A stretch of 64,000 bases of DNA from an actinobacterium LLX17 (lineage in GTDB: Bacteria > Actinomycetota > Actinomycetes > Propionibacteriales > Nocardioidaceae), in assembly GCA_000471045.1 (NCBI GenBank), contig KI301992.1, forward strand, positions 2,905,452-2,969,451, read 5' to 3'. Under the pieces are notes generated by a model. The model was not told the origin of the DNA and made no database searches. It was given only the letters and a program-made list of their open reading frames with translations. Positions 28,264 to 37,900 of the stretch are shown one piece after another; the first letter of the stretch is position 1, and each line of letters begins with the position of its first letter. A program made the translations under genes and the position numbers.

Positions 28264-29537
28264 TGCAGGGTCACCACCGTTCCGCGCAGGGTCGGGCCCA
28301 CCAGGAGGCTCGCCCAGTCGGGGTACTCGTCAGGGGCGACGCCATGGGTGGGACCCATCAGCTCGCCGATCAGCTGGTTCTCGGCCGGGGAGTTCACGTC
28401 GCCCAGGCCCATGCCGTCGCTCAGCTGCGAGGCGACGATGCCGCTGGGCGGTGGGGCCACCGCCGCGGGTGAGCCGGCCGGGGCCGGGGCGCCGGTCTGG
28501 TACGGGCAGCGTGCGGCTCCGCCGGTCTGGTAGCGCGGGGAGTCGACGCCGGGCAGGTACGCCCCGCGGGTGGGCACGACGTTGAGGGTCACGTGCACGC
28601 CGGGCTCGGTCGTGCCGGCGCCCAGCACCGTGTCCATCGCGGGGATGAAGTCGGTCATCGCCTGGAACAGGCAGGGGAACTGGGAGGCGTAGGGAGCCGC
28701 GGCACCGAGGGCGGCGCGGCTCTCGGCCGACAGCACGATGATGGTGTTCTGGTTGGCCTGCAGCCAGTCGCGGGTGGTGTTCGAGCTCGCGATGACGGTG
28801 GAGTACAGACCGGTGAGGCTGTACCGCTCGTCGACCATGGTCTTCGTCGTGACGGTGAGGTCGTCGAGCGCGTCGAGCAGGTCGGGCGCGGCGATGTTCC
28901 AGGTGTCGGCGACCTCGCCCAGCTTCACCAGGTCGTCGGCCATCTGGGGCACGGACGGCTGCAGCTGGGTGAGGTAGGTGCCCCACGCCTCCATCGACTC
29001 GCCGATGTCGGCGCCGCGGCCGTCGAGCATGAGGGCCAGCTCGCCGAGGGCGGCCGAGAGCTTCTCGGGCTGGAGCGCCTCCAGCATCGGCAGCAGCTCG
29101 TCGAGCACCTGCTCGAGCTCGACGGCCTCGTCGGAGGAGTCCTGGTTGATGACGTCGCCGGCGGACAGGCCCTCGCCGGAGGTGGCGTCGTCGGCGATGA
29201 GCTGCACGTAGCGCTCGCCGAACAGGGTCTTGGGCAGCAGGCGGGCGACGGTGTCGGTGTCGAGTCCTTCGGCGATCTCGGGCTTGAGGGCCAGCGTCAG
29301 CATGGCACCGTCGGGCCGGGACTCGATGCGGGTGACCTCGCCGACGGGCACGCCGTTGAGCTTGACGTCGGAGCCCTTCTGCAGGGCGTTGCCGATCGTG
29401 CCGGTGCGCAGCTGCACGTCGGTGCTGGACACGAAGGCGCGGTCGTAGGCCAGCACGGCGGCACCGAGCCCGAGCCCCAGCAGCAGGATGGCGGCGAGGC
29501 CGACGGCGATGTCGCTGGCACGGAGGCGGGGGGTCAT
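28260..29537 (-). CDS. mceA: MceA-like substrate-channel protein
   Basis: 425 residues. Anchor helix (IAVGLAAILLLGLGLGAAVLA), Mce domain with VQLRTGTIGNALQKGSDVKLNG near 37-58 and the VGEVTRIESRPDG turn, then a helical domain and a Pro-rich tail (GAPAPAGSPAAVAPPP). First Mce subunit after the permeases. ATG at 29537 overlaps the yrbE stop. Confidence 0.9.
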   Translation of the reverse strand: MTPRLRASDIAVGLAAILLLGLGLGAAVLAYDRAFVSSTDVQLRTGTIGNALQKGSDVKLNGVPVGEVTRIESRPDGAMLTLALKPEIAEGLDTDTVARLLPKTLFGERYVQLIADDATSGEGLSAGDVINQDSSDEAVELEQVLDELLPMLEALQPEKLSAALGELALMLDGRGADIGESMEAWGTYLTQLQPSVPQMADDLVKLGEVADTWNIAAPDLLDALDDLTVTTKTMVDERYSLTGLYSTVIASSNTTRDWLQANQNTIIVLSAESRAALGAAAPYASQFPCLFQAMTDFIPAMDTVLGAGTTEPGVHVTLNVVPTRGAYLPGVDSPRYQTGGAARCPYQTGAPAPAGSPAAVAPPPSGIVASQLSDGMGLGDVNSPAENQLIGELMGPTHGVAPDEYPDWASLLVGPTLRGTVVTLQ

Positions 29538-30421
29538 CCGGCGATCCTCACGGTCGTGGAGGTGCCCCACAACGCCATCGACAGCACGAGGTCGAGGACG
29601 GCGACGGTGACGATGCTGCGGCGCACGGCGGTGCCGACCGCCATGCCGACGCCCGCGGGTCCGCCGGTAGCGGTGAAGCCGAGGCGGCAGTGGATCAGGA
29701 TGATCAGGACCGCGAAGATCAGCACCTTCACGAACGACAGCAGGATGTCGATGGGGGGCAGGAACAGGTTGAAGTAGTGGTCGTAGGTGCCGGCGGACTG
29801 GCCGTGCAGGTACACGGTGACCAGTCGCGCGCCGGCGTACGAGGTGAGCAGCCCGATGACGTACAGCGGGATGATGGCGATGAAGCCGGCGATGACGCGG
29901 GTGGTCACCAGGAACCGCAGGCTGCTGATGGCCATGACGTCGAGCGCGTCGACCTCTTCGTTGATGCGCATGGCGCCGAGCTGGGCGGTGAAGCCCGAGC
30001 CGACGGTGGCCGACAGCGCCAGGGCGGCGACCAGCGGCGCGATCTCGCGGGTGTTGAAGTAGGCGGAGATGAAGCCGTTGAGGGTGGCGGTGCCGATCTG
30101 GTCGAGGGCCGCGTAGCCCTGCATGCCCACCACGGTGCCGACGAACAGCGTCATGCCGACCATCACGCCGATGGTGCCGCCGATGACGGCGAGGGCGCCG
30201 GTGCCGAAGCTGACCTCGGACAGCAGCCGCAGGATCTCGCGCGGGTACGCCCGGATGGTCGACGGAATGGTGAACAGCACCTTGGCGTGGAAACGCATCG
30301 ACTGGCCGAGCGAGGCCACCTTCTCGGCCGGGCGGCGCGCGGCGGCGCGGCTTCGGCTCGGCGGGCTGAACCGCGGCTGCGGATGACTCGGCTTCTTCGG
30401 CCGCGGAGTAGTGGCAGTCAT
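29534..30421 (-). CDS. yrbEB: YrbE/MlaE-family permease, second subunit
   Basis: ABC permease of the MlaE (YrbE) family, 295 residues with 5-6 membrane helices. Typical segments are FGTGALAVIGGTIGVMVGMTLFVG, TVGSGFTAQLGAMRINEEVDALDVM (the conserved E-E-x-D-A-L loop that contacts the ATPase) and the C-terminal VGTAVRRSIVTVAVLDLVLS. Partner of the fused permease upstream; together they form the membrane core of the lipid importer. Start one base after the preceding stop (TGACATGA). Confidence 0.93.
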   Translation of the reverse strand: MTATTPRPKKPSHPQPRFSPPSRSRAAARRPAEKVASLGQSMRFHAKVLFTIPSTIRAYPREILRLLSEVSFGTGALAVIGGTIGVMVGMTLFVGTVVGMQGYAALDQIGTATLNGFISAYFNTREIAPLVAALALSATVGSGFTAQLGAMRINEEVDALDVMAISSLRFLVTTRVIAGFIAIIPLYVIGLLTSYAGARLVTVYLHGQSAGTYDHYFNLFLPPIDILLSFVKVLIFAVLIILIHCRLGFTATGGPAGVGMAVGTAVRRSIVTVAVLDLVLSMALWGTSTTVRIAG

Positions 30422-30422
30422 G

Positions 30423-32189
30423 TCAGGCCCCCTTGCCCGGGACGAGCTGCAGGTACAGCGTGGTGATGACCGCGTTGATGAAGAACAGCATCAGGAACGT
30501 CACGACCACCGACTGGTTGACCGCGTCGCCGACGCCCTTCGGGCCGGGTGCGGTGTTGAGGCCGCGGTAGCAGGCGATGACGCCGGCCACGAAGCCGAAG
30601 ATGACGGCCTTGAGCTCGCCGACCCACAGGTCGGAGATCTGCGCGAGGGCCGTGAAGCTGGCCAGGTAGGCGCCGGGGGTGCCGCCCTGCACGATCACGT
30701 TGAAGACGTAGCCGCCGATGACGCCGACCACCGAGACCAGGCCGTTCAGCAGCATCGCGGCGAAGATGCAGGCGAGCACGCGGGGCACCACGAGGCGCTG
30801 GATCGGGTCGACGCCCATGACGCGCATCGCGTCGATCTCGTCCTTGATGCGTCGGGAGCCGAGGTCGGCGCAGATGGCCGCACCGCCGGCGCCGGCGATG
30901 ACGAGTGTCGTGACGATGGGGGCGGCCTGCTGCACGACGGCGAGCACGCTGGCGGCGCCGGTGAACGACTGCGCGCCCACCTGCACCGTGAGGGTGCCGA
31001 GCTGCAGGGCGATGACCGCGCCGAAGGGGATGGCCACGAGCATCGCCGGGATCCACGAGACGCTGACGACGAACCAGAACTGCTCGAGCAGCTCGCGCCA
31101 GGCGAAGGGCCGGCGGAACGTGGTGCGAGCGGTGTCGAGCCCGAGGGCGAAGAGGTCACCGACCGACTTCAGGCCTCGGGTGACGAGGTGGCGACGGGGG
31201 AGGGGACGGACTCGGTCCTTCTCGTCGTCCGGCGCCACGTACAGCCGTGCGGCGCCGGAGCTGACCCGCTGGCGGTGCCGCTCTCCGCTGGCGCGGGGCA
31301 TGCCCGACTTGGGCAGCAGCTGGCGCGGCAGCACCTCGATCGAGCGGGCGCCGGCGTGCCGCGACATGACGGCGGTCCCACCGGGGTAGACGGGGTCGGG
31401 GGCCACCGGCTCCTCGCGGCGGTGGTCGACCTCCTCGCTCATGCCGATGGGGCCCTCGGGGTCGCCGCTCATGAACTGGCTGACCACGGGGTGGTCGGTG
31501 AGCAGGAACTCCTCGCGGGGGCCGAACATCACGAGCTCGCGGCGGTAGAGCATGCCGAGGTTGTCGGGCAGGGTGCGGGCGAGCTCGATGTTGTGGGTGA
31601 CGACCAGCATCGTGGCGTCGGTGGCCGTGTTGACCTCCATCAGCAGCTGGGCGAGGTTCGAGGTGCGCACGGGGTCGAGGCCGGAGTCGGGTTCGTCGAT
31701 GAGGATGATCTCGGGGTCGGTGACCAGCGAGCGGGCCAGGCCGGCGCGCTTCTTCATGCCGCCGGAGATCTCGCCGGGCACCTTGTGCTCCTGGCCGACC
31801 AGGCCCACCATGTCGAGCTTCTCCATGACGATGTCGCGGACCTCGGACTCGTTCTTCTTGGTGTGCTCGCGCAGCGGGAAGGCCACGTTGTCGTAGACGT
31901 TCATGGAGCCGAAGAGCGCACCGTCCTGGAACAGGACGCCGAACTTCTTGCGCAGCTCCAGACGCATGGCCTCGGTGGCACGCACCATGTCGACGCCGTC
32001 GATAAGGATCGTGCCGGCCTCCGGCTCGACCAGGCCCATCACGGACTTCAGGAAGACCGACTTGCCGGTGCCCGACGGGCCGAGCAGCGCCGTGATCTCG
32101 CCCGGAGGCAGGGTCACGGTGACGTCGCGCCAGATGTTCTGGCTGCCGTAGGTCTTCGTGAGGCCTTCGACCTCGACGGTGCCGCCCAT
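30423..32189 (-). CDS. Fused Mce ATPase (Mkl/MlaF) and YrbE-A permease
   Basis: A single uninterrupted frame of 588 residues. Residues 1-~265 are an ABC ATPase: Walker A GPSGTGKS (37-44), signature EISGGMKKR, Walker B IILIDEPDSGLD, H-loop VVTHN, and the Mkl-type end GPIGMSEEVDHR. A basic linker of ~70 residues follows, then a complete MlaE/YrbE permease (~340-588; GRE/F-type loop CADLGSRRIKDEIDAMRVMGVDP). In mycobacteria and most actinobacteria these are separate genes. GGGAGGA precedes the ATG. First gene of the operon; it powers Mce-mediated lipid or sterol import. Confidence 0.9.
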   Translation of the reverse strand: MGGTVEVEGLTKTYGSQNIWRDVTVTLPPGEITALLGPSGTGKSVFLKSVMGLVEPEAGTILIDGVDMVRATEAMRLELRKKFGVLFQDGALFGSMNVYDNVAFPLREHTKKNESEVRDIVMEKLDMVGLVGQEHKVPGEISGGMKKRAGLARSLVTDPEIILIDEPDSGLDPVRTSNLAQLLMEVNTATDATMLVVTHNIELARTLPDNLGMLYRRELVMFGPREEFLLTDHPVVSQFMSGDPEGPIGMSEEVDHRREEPVAPDPVYPGGTAVMSRHAGARSIEVLPRQLLPKSGMPRASGERHRQRVSSGAARLYVAPDDEKDRVRPLPRRHLVTRGLKSVGDLFALGLDTARTTFRRPFAWRELLEQFWFVVSVSWIPAMLVAIPFGAVIALQLGTLTVQVGAQSFTGAASVLAVVQQAAPIVTTLVIAGAGGAAICADLGSRRIKDEIDAMRVMGVDPIQRLVVPRVLACIFAAMLLNGLVSVVGVIGGYVFNVIVQGGTPGAYLASFTALAQISDLWVGELKAVIFGFVAGVIACYRGLNTAPGPKGVGDAVNQSVVVTFLMLFFINAVITTLYLQLVPGKGA

Positions 32190-32276
32190 TGCGGTCCTCC
32201 CGGTGGTGCGTCCTCGTGCGACGGGTGTCGCGCGGGTTCAGGTGCGCAGCCCGCGGGGGACGGGCGGCGCCTGCGG

Positions 32277-32289
32277 TGACGTTAGGTGT
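32277..32289 (-). promoter_or_regulatory. Probable Mce operon promoter
   Basis: Minus strand ACACCTAACGTCA, -10 TAACGT (32279-32284), about 90 bases before the ATPase start. The GTGACG/CGTCAC-rich flank (32286-32305) matches the promoter at 39048-39060 base for base at most positions. Confidence 0.55.
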
Positions 32290-32355
32290 GCGACACGTCA
32301 CGCCGCCACCCCCGAGGCCCAATCGGGGCCAAACAGATGACATCGGGGGGATTTT

Positions 32356-32373
32356 TTGTCACGTGGCTGACAA
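32356..32373. promoter_or_regulatory. TTGTCA-N6-TGACAA palindrome, site a
   Basis: TTGTCACGTGGCTGACAA: perfect 6-bp half sites. It lies 67 bp upstream of the Mce promoter element and also faces the divergent gene at 32520. Most of the 330-bp gene-free stretch 32190-32519 is this regulatory region. Confidence 0.6.
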
Positions 32374-32408
32374 CTTCTCGTCATGCGTCGGCGAACCGCT
32401 CGGTTCCG

Positions 32409-32424
32409 CTACTCATCAGTCGCA
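32409..32424. promoter_or_regulatory. Motif 2 site (CTACTCATCAGTCGCA)
   Basis: CTACTCATCAGTCGCA, 53 bp from the start of palindrome site a. Related sites are at 32842, 39179 and 47097. Candidate target of the XRE regulators encoded nearby (inference). Confidence 0.5.
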
Positions 32425-32519
32425 TACTCGGATGGTCCACACCCTCCGTCCGCCTCGCCGAACGGTGTCCGGAGCCCGCCCTAGCCTCAGATCACCGCCC
32501 CACGCGACGAAGGGAAGTC

Positions 32520-32837
32520 ATGGCAGCCGCCTCAAGCTCTCGGCCGTCCTGGCAGACCGACCTCTGCCCGGCCTGGTGCGTGGTCGAGCACCAGGAGGAC
32601 GATCCACCGTCCGACCGTGTTCACGACAGCGCCGGCCGCTACGTCCAGGCCGTCCTGGCTGACGCGCGGGGTCACCCCCAGGCGCCCGCCGAGCTGCTGG
32701 TGATGCTGTCGCGTCGTTGCGGCACGGGTGACGACTGGGTCTTCGTCGGCGAGCCCGAGCGCGAGGGTCAGCACCTCGTGCTCAGCCGCGAGAGTGCGGT
32801 CCGTCTCGCCGGCGTCGTGGGCTCGCTGCTCCAGTGA
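32520..32837 (+). CDS. Small CPxWC-motif protein, function unknown
   Basis: 105 residues, soluble. The N-terminus has DLCPAWCVVEHQED and then DRVHDS, a Cys/His pattern (CPxWC...H...DRxH) also seen in small Streptomyces proteins (I recall DUF6907), which may bind metal. The rest is an alpha/beta region ending RESAVRLAGVVGSLLQ. ATG with GAAGGGAAG upstream; a TAGCCT -10 at 32482-32487 gives a short leader. Divergent from the Mce operon, with motifs 1 and 2 between them. No function is known to me. Confidence 0.65.
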   Translation: MAAASSSRPSWQTDLCPAWCVVEHQEDDPPSDRVHDSAGRYVQAVLADARGHPQAPAELLVMLSRRCGTGDDWVFVGEPEREGQHLVLSRESAVRLAGVVGSLLQ

Positions 32838-32841
32838 CGCC

Positions 32842-32873
32842 GCTACTCATCAGTCTGTCGACTGATCAGTGGC
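32842..32873. promoter_or_regulatory. 14-bp inverted repeat before XRE regulator 1
   Basis: Arms 32842-32855 (GCTACTCATCAGTC) and 32860-32873 (GACTGATCAGTGGC) match at 12 of 14 positions around a TGTC loop. The left arm is motif 2. It touches the start of the XRE gene, consistent with autoregulation. Confidence 0.6.
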
Positions 32874-33105
32874 GGTGGTCCACAGTTCTTCTGTGTCTTC
32901 GGAGCTGCAAGAGATCGTGGGCCGTCGCGTGCGTGAGCGCCGCACGGCCCTGGGCGTGAGCCAGGAGAAGCTGGCTGAGCAGCTCGGCTATCACCGCACG
33001 TACGTGGGCTCGGTCGAGCGGGGTGAGCGCAACCTGACGCTGAGCTCGCTGGAGCAGCTGGCGCAGCGGCTCGGCGTCGAGCCGATCGATCTGCTGCGCG
33101 CCTGA
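32869..33105 (+). CDS. XRE-family regulator 1
   Basis: Small helix-turn-helix regulator, at most 78 residues. The HTH spans VGRRVRERRTALGVSQEKLAEQLGYHRTYVGSVERGERNLTL (about 18-60), followed by LEQLAQRLGVEPIDLL. The start is uncertain: GTG at 32869 lies inside the palindrome, and GTG at 32893 would give MSSELQEI; neither has a ribosome-binding site, so leaderless expression is likely. It is a clear paralogue of the regulator at 34494. No sensor domain. Confidence 0.8.
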   Translation: MAVVHSSSVSSELQEIVGRRVRERRTALGVSQEKLAEQLGYHRTYVGSVERGERNLTLSSLEQLAQRLGVEPIDLLRA

Positions 33106-33135
33106 GTCAGGGTCCCGGGCCGGCGGGCACGGATC

Positions 33136-33153
33136 TTGTCATCTGCGTCACAA
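33136..33153. promoter_or_regulatory. TTGTCA-N6-TCACAA palindrome, site b
   Basis: TTGTCATCTGCGTCACAA, followed by CTTCTGG as at sites a and c. About 135 bp before PucR-type regulator 1, a candidate autoregulatory site. Confidence 0.55.
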
Positions 33154-33288
33154 CTTCTGGGGTGATCACCCGCCCGGGAAGGCTTCTCTCTGGACCGGCG
33201 CGCCGTGACGACCCTTCAATGTGGTGGTGGTTGCGCTGTCCGTGGCGTGTGTTCCGGGCGGCGGGGAGAACCAGACGGGAGGGACCTC

Positions 33289-34497
33289 ATGGCTGCTGCG
33301 GCTGGGACCGGCCCGCGCACGGTCTTGCGGCCTGTGCCGGGGGTGACGGCCGAGATGGTGGCGCAGTACCGTCCCCTCGCGCCGGCGTTCGCGGCGCGCA
33401 TCGCCCGCCGCATCCTCGAGGAGGTCGCCGCCTTCAGCGGTGACCCGCGCGTGCAGGAGGCGCTGGTGCGGGCCACCCGGTCCGGTGTCGAGCTGTTCGT
33501 CGATGCGCTCGCTGGTGCGCCGGCCGAGGGTCGTTCCGTCGACACCTTCTATCAGTGGCTCGGACGGCGCGAGGCCGAGGCCGGGCGGGGACTCGACGCA
33601 CTGCGGGCCGCGCACCATGTGGCCACCCAGGAGTCGTCGGTCGAGGTGCGCCGGTTCGTCGGAGAGCTGGGCTTGGGCTCCGAGATCGCCGTTCGCATCA
33701 CCGAGCTCCTCCACGCCTACTTGGAGCGGCTCTTCAACGAAGCCTTCCGCGGCTACCTGAAGGCGCAGGAGGAACGTCTGCACGATCGCGGGGTCGCGCG
33801 CCGACAGCTGATGGGCGCCCTGCTGACGGGCGAGTCCTCCGGCAGTGTCGAGGAGCAGGCGGCGCGCGCCGGGTGGCCCGTCCCCGACTCCATCGTCGTG
33901 GCGGTGACTCGGGTGCCAGAGGGCAAGCCGGTCGGCCGGGAGGCTGATCGCGGCGCGCTGACGTGCGTGCGCAAGGGCTACCTCACCATCGTGGGCGAGT
34001 CGCAGATGATGGAGGCTGTCATCACTGATCGGGCGGCCCGCTTCGAGAGCCCCGTGGCGGTGAGCTGGCCTGTCACGGTCGACGAGGTCCACCTGGCCCG
34101 GCGGTGGGCCATGCGCGCGTTGCGTCTTGCGGCCGAAGGGCTCATCCAGGTTCCCGAGGATCACCTTCTGCACTGCGCTGACCATCGTGCTGCGCTGTGC
34201 ATCCACGCCGACCCCGAGCTTCGGCGGCGAGCGGATCTGGACGCGCTGCGGCCCTTGCTCGCCGAGAAGGGGCGGCGTCGCGTCGACCTGGCCGAGACCT
34301 TGCTGGTGGCGCTGCAGACGCGTCAGGGCGCACCGGCCATCGCTGCGCACCTGAAGGTGCACCACCGGACGGTGCGTGCTCGTACCCGGCGTCTGGAGGA
34401 GCTGTTCGGCGACCGGTTGCAGGATCGGACTCGTGCGGTTGATCTGCTCACTGCGCTCGAGTCCGCCCTGCCGCGGTGGCGCCAGGAGATCGGTTGA
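33289..34497 (+). CDS. PucR-type transcriptional regulator 1
   Basis: 402 residues. The N-terminal all-helical sensor domain (~20-190) and a central region with VAVSWPVTVDEVHLARRWAMRAL (GGDEF-like fold in CdaR/PucR proteins) are followed by the C-terminal PucR HTH: LAETLLVALQTRQGAPAIAAHLKVHHRTVRARTRRLEELFG in pieces, ~340-385. PucR/CdaR regulators respond to small metabolites. ATG at 33289 has GGGAGGG upstream. The stop overlaps the TTG start of XRE regulator 2, so the two are co-expressed. Paralogues are at 47466 and 50549. Confidence 0.85.
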   Translation: MAAAAGTGPRTVLRPVPGVTAEMVAQYRPLAPAFAARIARRILEEVAAFSGDPRVQEALVRATRSGVELFVDALAGAPAEGRSVDTFYQWLGRREAEAGRGLDALRAAHHVATQESSVEVRRFVGELGLGSEIAVRITELLHAYLERLFNEAFRGYLKAQEERLHDRGVARRQLMGALLTGESSGSVEEQAARAGWPVPDSIVVAVTRVPEGKPVGREADRGALTCVRKGYLTIVGESQMMEAVITDRAARFESPVAVSWPVTVDEVHLARRWAMRALRLAAEGLIQVPEDHLLHCADHRAALCIHADPELRRRADLDALRPLLAEKGRRRVDLAETLLVALQTRQGAPAIAAHLKVHHRTVRARTRRLEELFGDRLQDRTRAVDLLTALESALPRWRQEIG

Positions 34498-34790
34498 GCT
34501 CTGCTGGTGAGCGGCCCTACGAGCCGAGGAAGATCATCGGTCGCCGGGTCCGTGCGGTGCGGAAGTCTCGCGGACTCAGCCAGGAGGAGTTCGGGCACCT
34601 GCTCGGTTACGACCGCACCTACATCGGCTCGTTGGAGCGGGGCGAGCGCAACCTCACGCTGGACTCGGTGCTGGTCCTGGCCGATCGCCTGGGCCTCGAC
34701 ATGCTCGACCTCATGACGCCGCGGCTGCAGGACGCGCCGGCGCAGACCAACGGCTCGTCACGCCGCCGCGCAAAGTCCTACCTGGACTGA
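34494..34790 (+). CDS. XRE-family regulator 2
   Basis: 98 residues. HTH IGRRVRAVRKSRGLSQEEFGHLLGYDRTYIGSLERGERNLTLDS (about 15-58), closely similar to regulator 1, then a basic tail (SSRRRAKSYLD). The likely start is TTG at 34494, inside the PucR stop, with AGGAG six bases upstream; no ATG or GTG is available without running back into the PucR gene. Co-transcribed with PucR 1. Target unknown; motif 2 is a candidate. Confidence 0.82.
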   Translation: MSSAGERPYEPRKIIGRRVRAVRKSRGLSQEEFGHLLGYDRTYIGSLERGERNLTLDSVLVLADRLGLDMLDLMTPRLQDAPAQTNGSSRRRAKSYLD

Positions 34791-34794
34791 CCGA

Positions 34795-34885
34795 GCGTTT
34801 CGTGGCTCGTCGCTGCGCTCCGGGTCCTGAGGTGCCGAGGGCGCTCAGCGCCCGAGCCACGAAGGGCACACCTCAACGAGCGGGG
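34795..34885. repeat. Interspersed repeat family 2 (TTTCGTGGCTCG type)
   Basis: Contains CGTTTCGTGGCTCG (34796-34809) and its inverse CGAGCCACGAA (34853-34863), with CCTGAGGTGCCGAGG and CACCTCAACGAGCGGGGG. Related copies are at 39281, 40705-40964 and 59307. Intergenic and non-coding. Confidence 0.65.
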
Positions 34886-34896
34886 GCGACACAACA

Positions 34897-34928
34897 GTGG
34901 GTGGGGCGCCTCTCGGCACCCCACCCAC
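34897..34928 (-). terminator. Strong hairpin terminator of the surface-protein gene
   Basis: Arms 34897-34910 (GTGGGTGGGGCGCC) and 34915-34928 pair with one mismatch around TCTC. It lies 20 bases beyond the stop of the LPGTG protein. Confidence 0.75.
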
Positions 34929-34948
34929 CGTCGTTCAGTGGCTGATCG

Positions 34949-37900
34949 TCAGCTCAGCTGATGACGCCTCCGGTAGACCACCAGGCCCAGCCCGGCCAGC
35001 AGGAACGCCAAACCCAGCGGCACCATGACGCCCGTGGCTTCGGCTCCGGTGCCCGGGAGGCCGCCGAAGCGTCCACCGTTGCCGGTACCGGCGCCCGTGC
35101 CATCAGTGACGGTGATGTCCTGCCACCCGATCAGGTTGCCGTCGACGTCGTACACCGCGACGCGGTGCACACCGTCCGCCATGTCGGCCGGGATGGTGAC
35201 CCGGACCGTTCCGTCAGCCGCGACGGTGGCGAAGCCGAGGTCGGTCGGTGCCGAGAACAGCACGACCCGCACCTTCTGACCGGCCCGGTCGGCGCCGACC
35301 TGGATCGTCACCTCGTCGCCGGCCTTGACGGTGTCAGGCGTGACATCGATCAGGTCCTTGAACGCCGGGTCCTCGGGACGGACGAGGGTGACCTCGAAGT
35401 CGTCCCAGCCCACCAGGTCGCCGTCGGCGTACACCGCGAGGCGGTGCGTGCCGAGCTGGATGTCACCGGGGACCAGCACCTGGATGGTGCCGTCCTCGGC
35501 GACGGTCGCCGGACTGAGCATGCGGTCGAGGTTCGACAGGTACAGCTGAACCTCCTGGCCTGCCAGGGCGGTACCGACGTTGACCGAGATGGTCGACCCG
35601 GGAGTGGTCGGACCGTCCAGGTCGATGACGACCTCGCCGCCGGGCGGCGTGGTGTCGGCCGGCTCCACCGGTGCCGTCGCCTCGGACACCGAGACCACAG
35701 GTGCCTCGTCGCCGCGGGTGGCGGTCGACGCGAACGTGATCGCGGCACCCAGGTGATCCTCGGTCAGGACCAGGGAGGTCCCGGTGGCCCCATCGATCGG
35801 TTCACCGTCGGCGAGCCACTGGTGGGTGACCGTGACGCCGTCGGTGTCGTTGAACGTCGCCGGGGTGCCGGCGAGCGTCTGTCCGACCCGCGGTGTGCCG
35901 GTGATCGTCGGCGCCGCCGTGGCTGCGAGGTCCACGAGCACCGGACCGATGGCCGCGGAGGTCGAGGGAACAGCCTCCTCGCCACGGGTCGCGACGGACT
36001 TGAACTGGATGTTCAGCCCCACGTGCTCGTCGGTCAGCACCAGCGTGGTGCCGGCGGCCTCGACCTCCGTGTCACCGATCACCCAGTAGTTGGTGATCGT
36101 GACGTCCTCGATGGTCGAGTACGTCGCCGGCGTGCCGGTGAGCGTCTCGCCGACGATCGGCGTGCCGGTCAGCTCCGCCTCGGCCTCCACCAGCAGGTCC
36201 ACGGGAGCGTCCGTGACAGCGCTGGTGGGCGCCGACTCGGCCGTGTCCGTGGCGTCGTCGGCCGCGCGGGTCGCGGTCTGGACGACCTTGATCTGCTGGT
36301 CGCGCTGCGCCTCGGTGAGCTCCAGCGTCTCGCCGGTCGCCCCCTCGATGGCGGTGAACTCCTCACCGCTGCCGGCGAACCACTGGAACGTGGACTCGAC
36401 TCCATCGGCCGTCGCCACCGGGGTGGCCGTCAGCGTCTGACCAATGAACGGCTGGCCCGTGATGGTGGGCTGGCCGGAGAGCTCCAGCGGCGGCAGGGTG
36501 ACCGGCCCGAAGGCGGCCGAGATGGAGGTCGAGTTCAGCCCAGCTGCCGTGCCCTGGGTGAGGAATCGGATGGTCTGGCCCAGGTGCTCTTCGGTAAGGG
36601 TGAGGTCCAGTGACCCTCCGAGCGGCACGGGGACCGGCGGCTGAGTGCCGATCATCCAAGCGTAGGTCGTGGTCTCGGGCGGGTAGCTGAACTCTCCCGG
36701 GACGGCGGTGATGGTGCTGCCGACCAGTGGATCGCCCTGGATGGTTGCCTGAGATGCGCTGAACTTGACCACCGGTCCGAACGGTTCGGAGTCCGAGATG
36801 ATGGTCTGGCCGTTCTCGTCGGTCGCCGTGGTGCGGAAGATCAGGAACTTGTCCCGGTTCGCGGTGGCGAGGGTGAGCGGGTTGGCGTCGCTGACGAGCT
36901 CCCAGGTCTCGGGTGCCGCGTCAGCGGTGTCGGCGCGGTACCAAGCACTGGACACCGACTCCGGGGTCCGGTTGAGCACCGCCGGGATGCCGATCACCTG
37001 GGTGTTCAGCAACGGTGCGCCCTCGATCTGGGGCTGTTCCACCGCGCTCAGCGGCGGCATGGTGACGGGTCCGAACGGGGCGGAGATGGAGGCCGTACTC
37101 AGTCCGGCTGCCGAGCCCTGGGTGAGGAATCTGATGGTCTGGCCGTCGTGCTCCTCGGTGAGGGTGAGGTCCAGTGATCCTCCGGGCGGCACGACGATGG
37201 GCGGTTGGGAGCCGATCATCCAGCCGTAGCTCGTGGTCTCGGGCGGGTAGTTGAACTCTCCCGGGACGGCGGTGATGGTGCTGCCGACCAGCGGATCGCC
37301 CTGGATGGTTGCCTGCGTGACGCTGAACTTGATCACCGGTCCGAAGGGTTCGGAGTCTGCGGTGAAGGTCTCGCCGTTCTCGTCGGTCGCCGTGGTGCGG
37401 TAGACGAGGAACTTGTCCCGGTTCGCGGTGGCGAGGGTGAGTGGGTTGGCGTCGCTGACCAGCTCCCACGTCTCGGGTGCTGCGTCAGCGGTGTCGGCGC
37501 GGTACCAAGCGCTGGACTCAGAGGCCGGCGTGAAGTTGAAGGTCGCCGCGATGCCGATCACCTGGGTGTTCAGCAGGGGTGCGCCCTCGATGCGCGGCAC
37601 GTCCACGACGCCCGGTGGGGCCGACTCGATCGGGCCGATCAGCGCGGAGTCCTCGACCCAGGTCTGACCGTCCGGGTCCTCGACCGTGGTGCGGTACGCG
37701 ACGTACTGACCTTCGAGCTCACCGGTCAGCTCCAACGGGTTGGTCGCGCCCACGAGCGTCCACTCGGCGGCCGGGGTCTCCGGTGTCGGTGCGCTGTACC
37801 AGGCGTTGGTCTCGTTGGTCGTCTCGAAGTTGAACGTCGCGGGGGTGCCGGTGACATCGGCGCCGACGACGGGCATGCCGTCGATCTGCGGTGCACTGAC

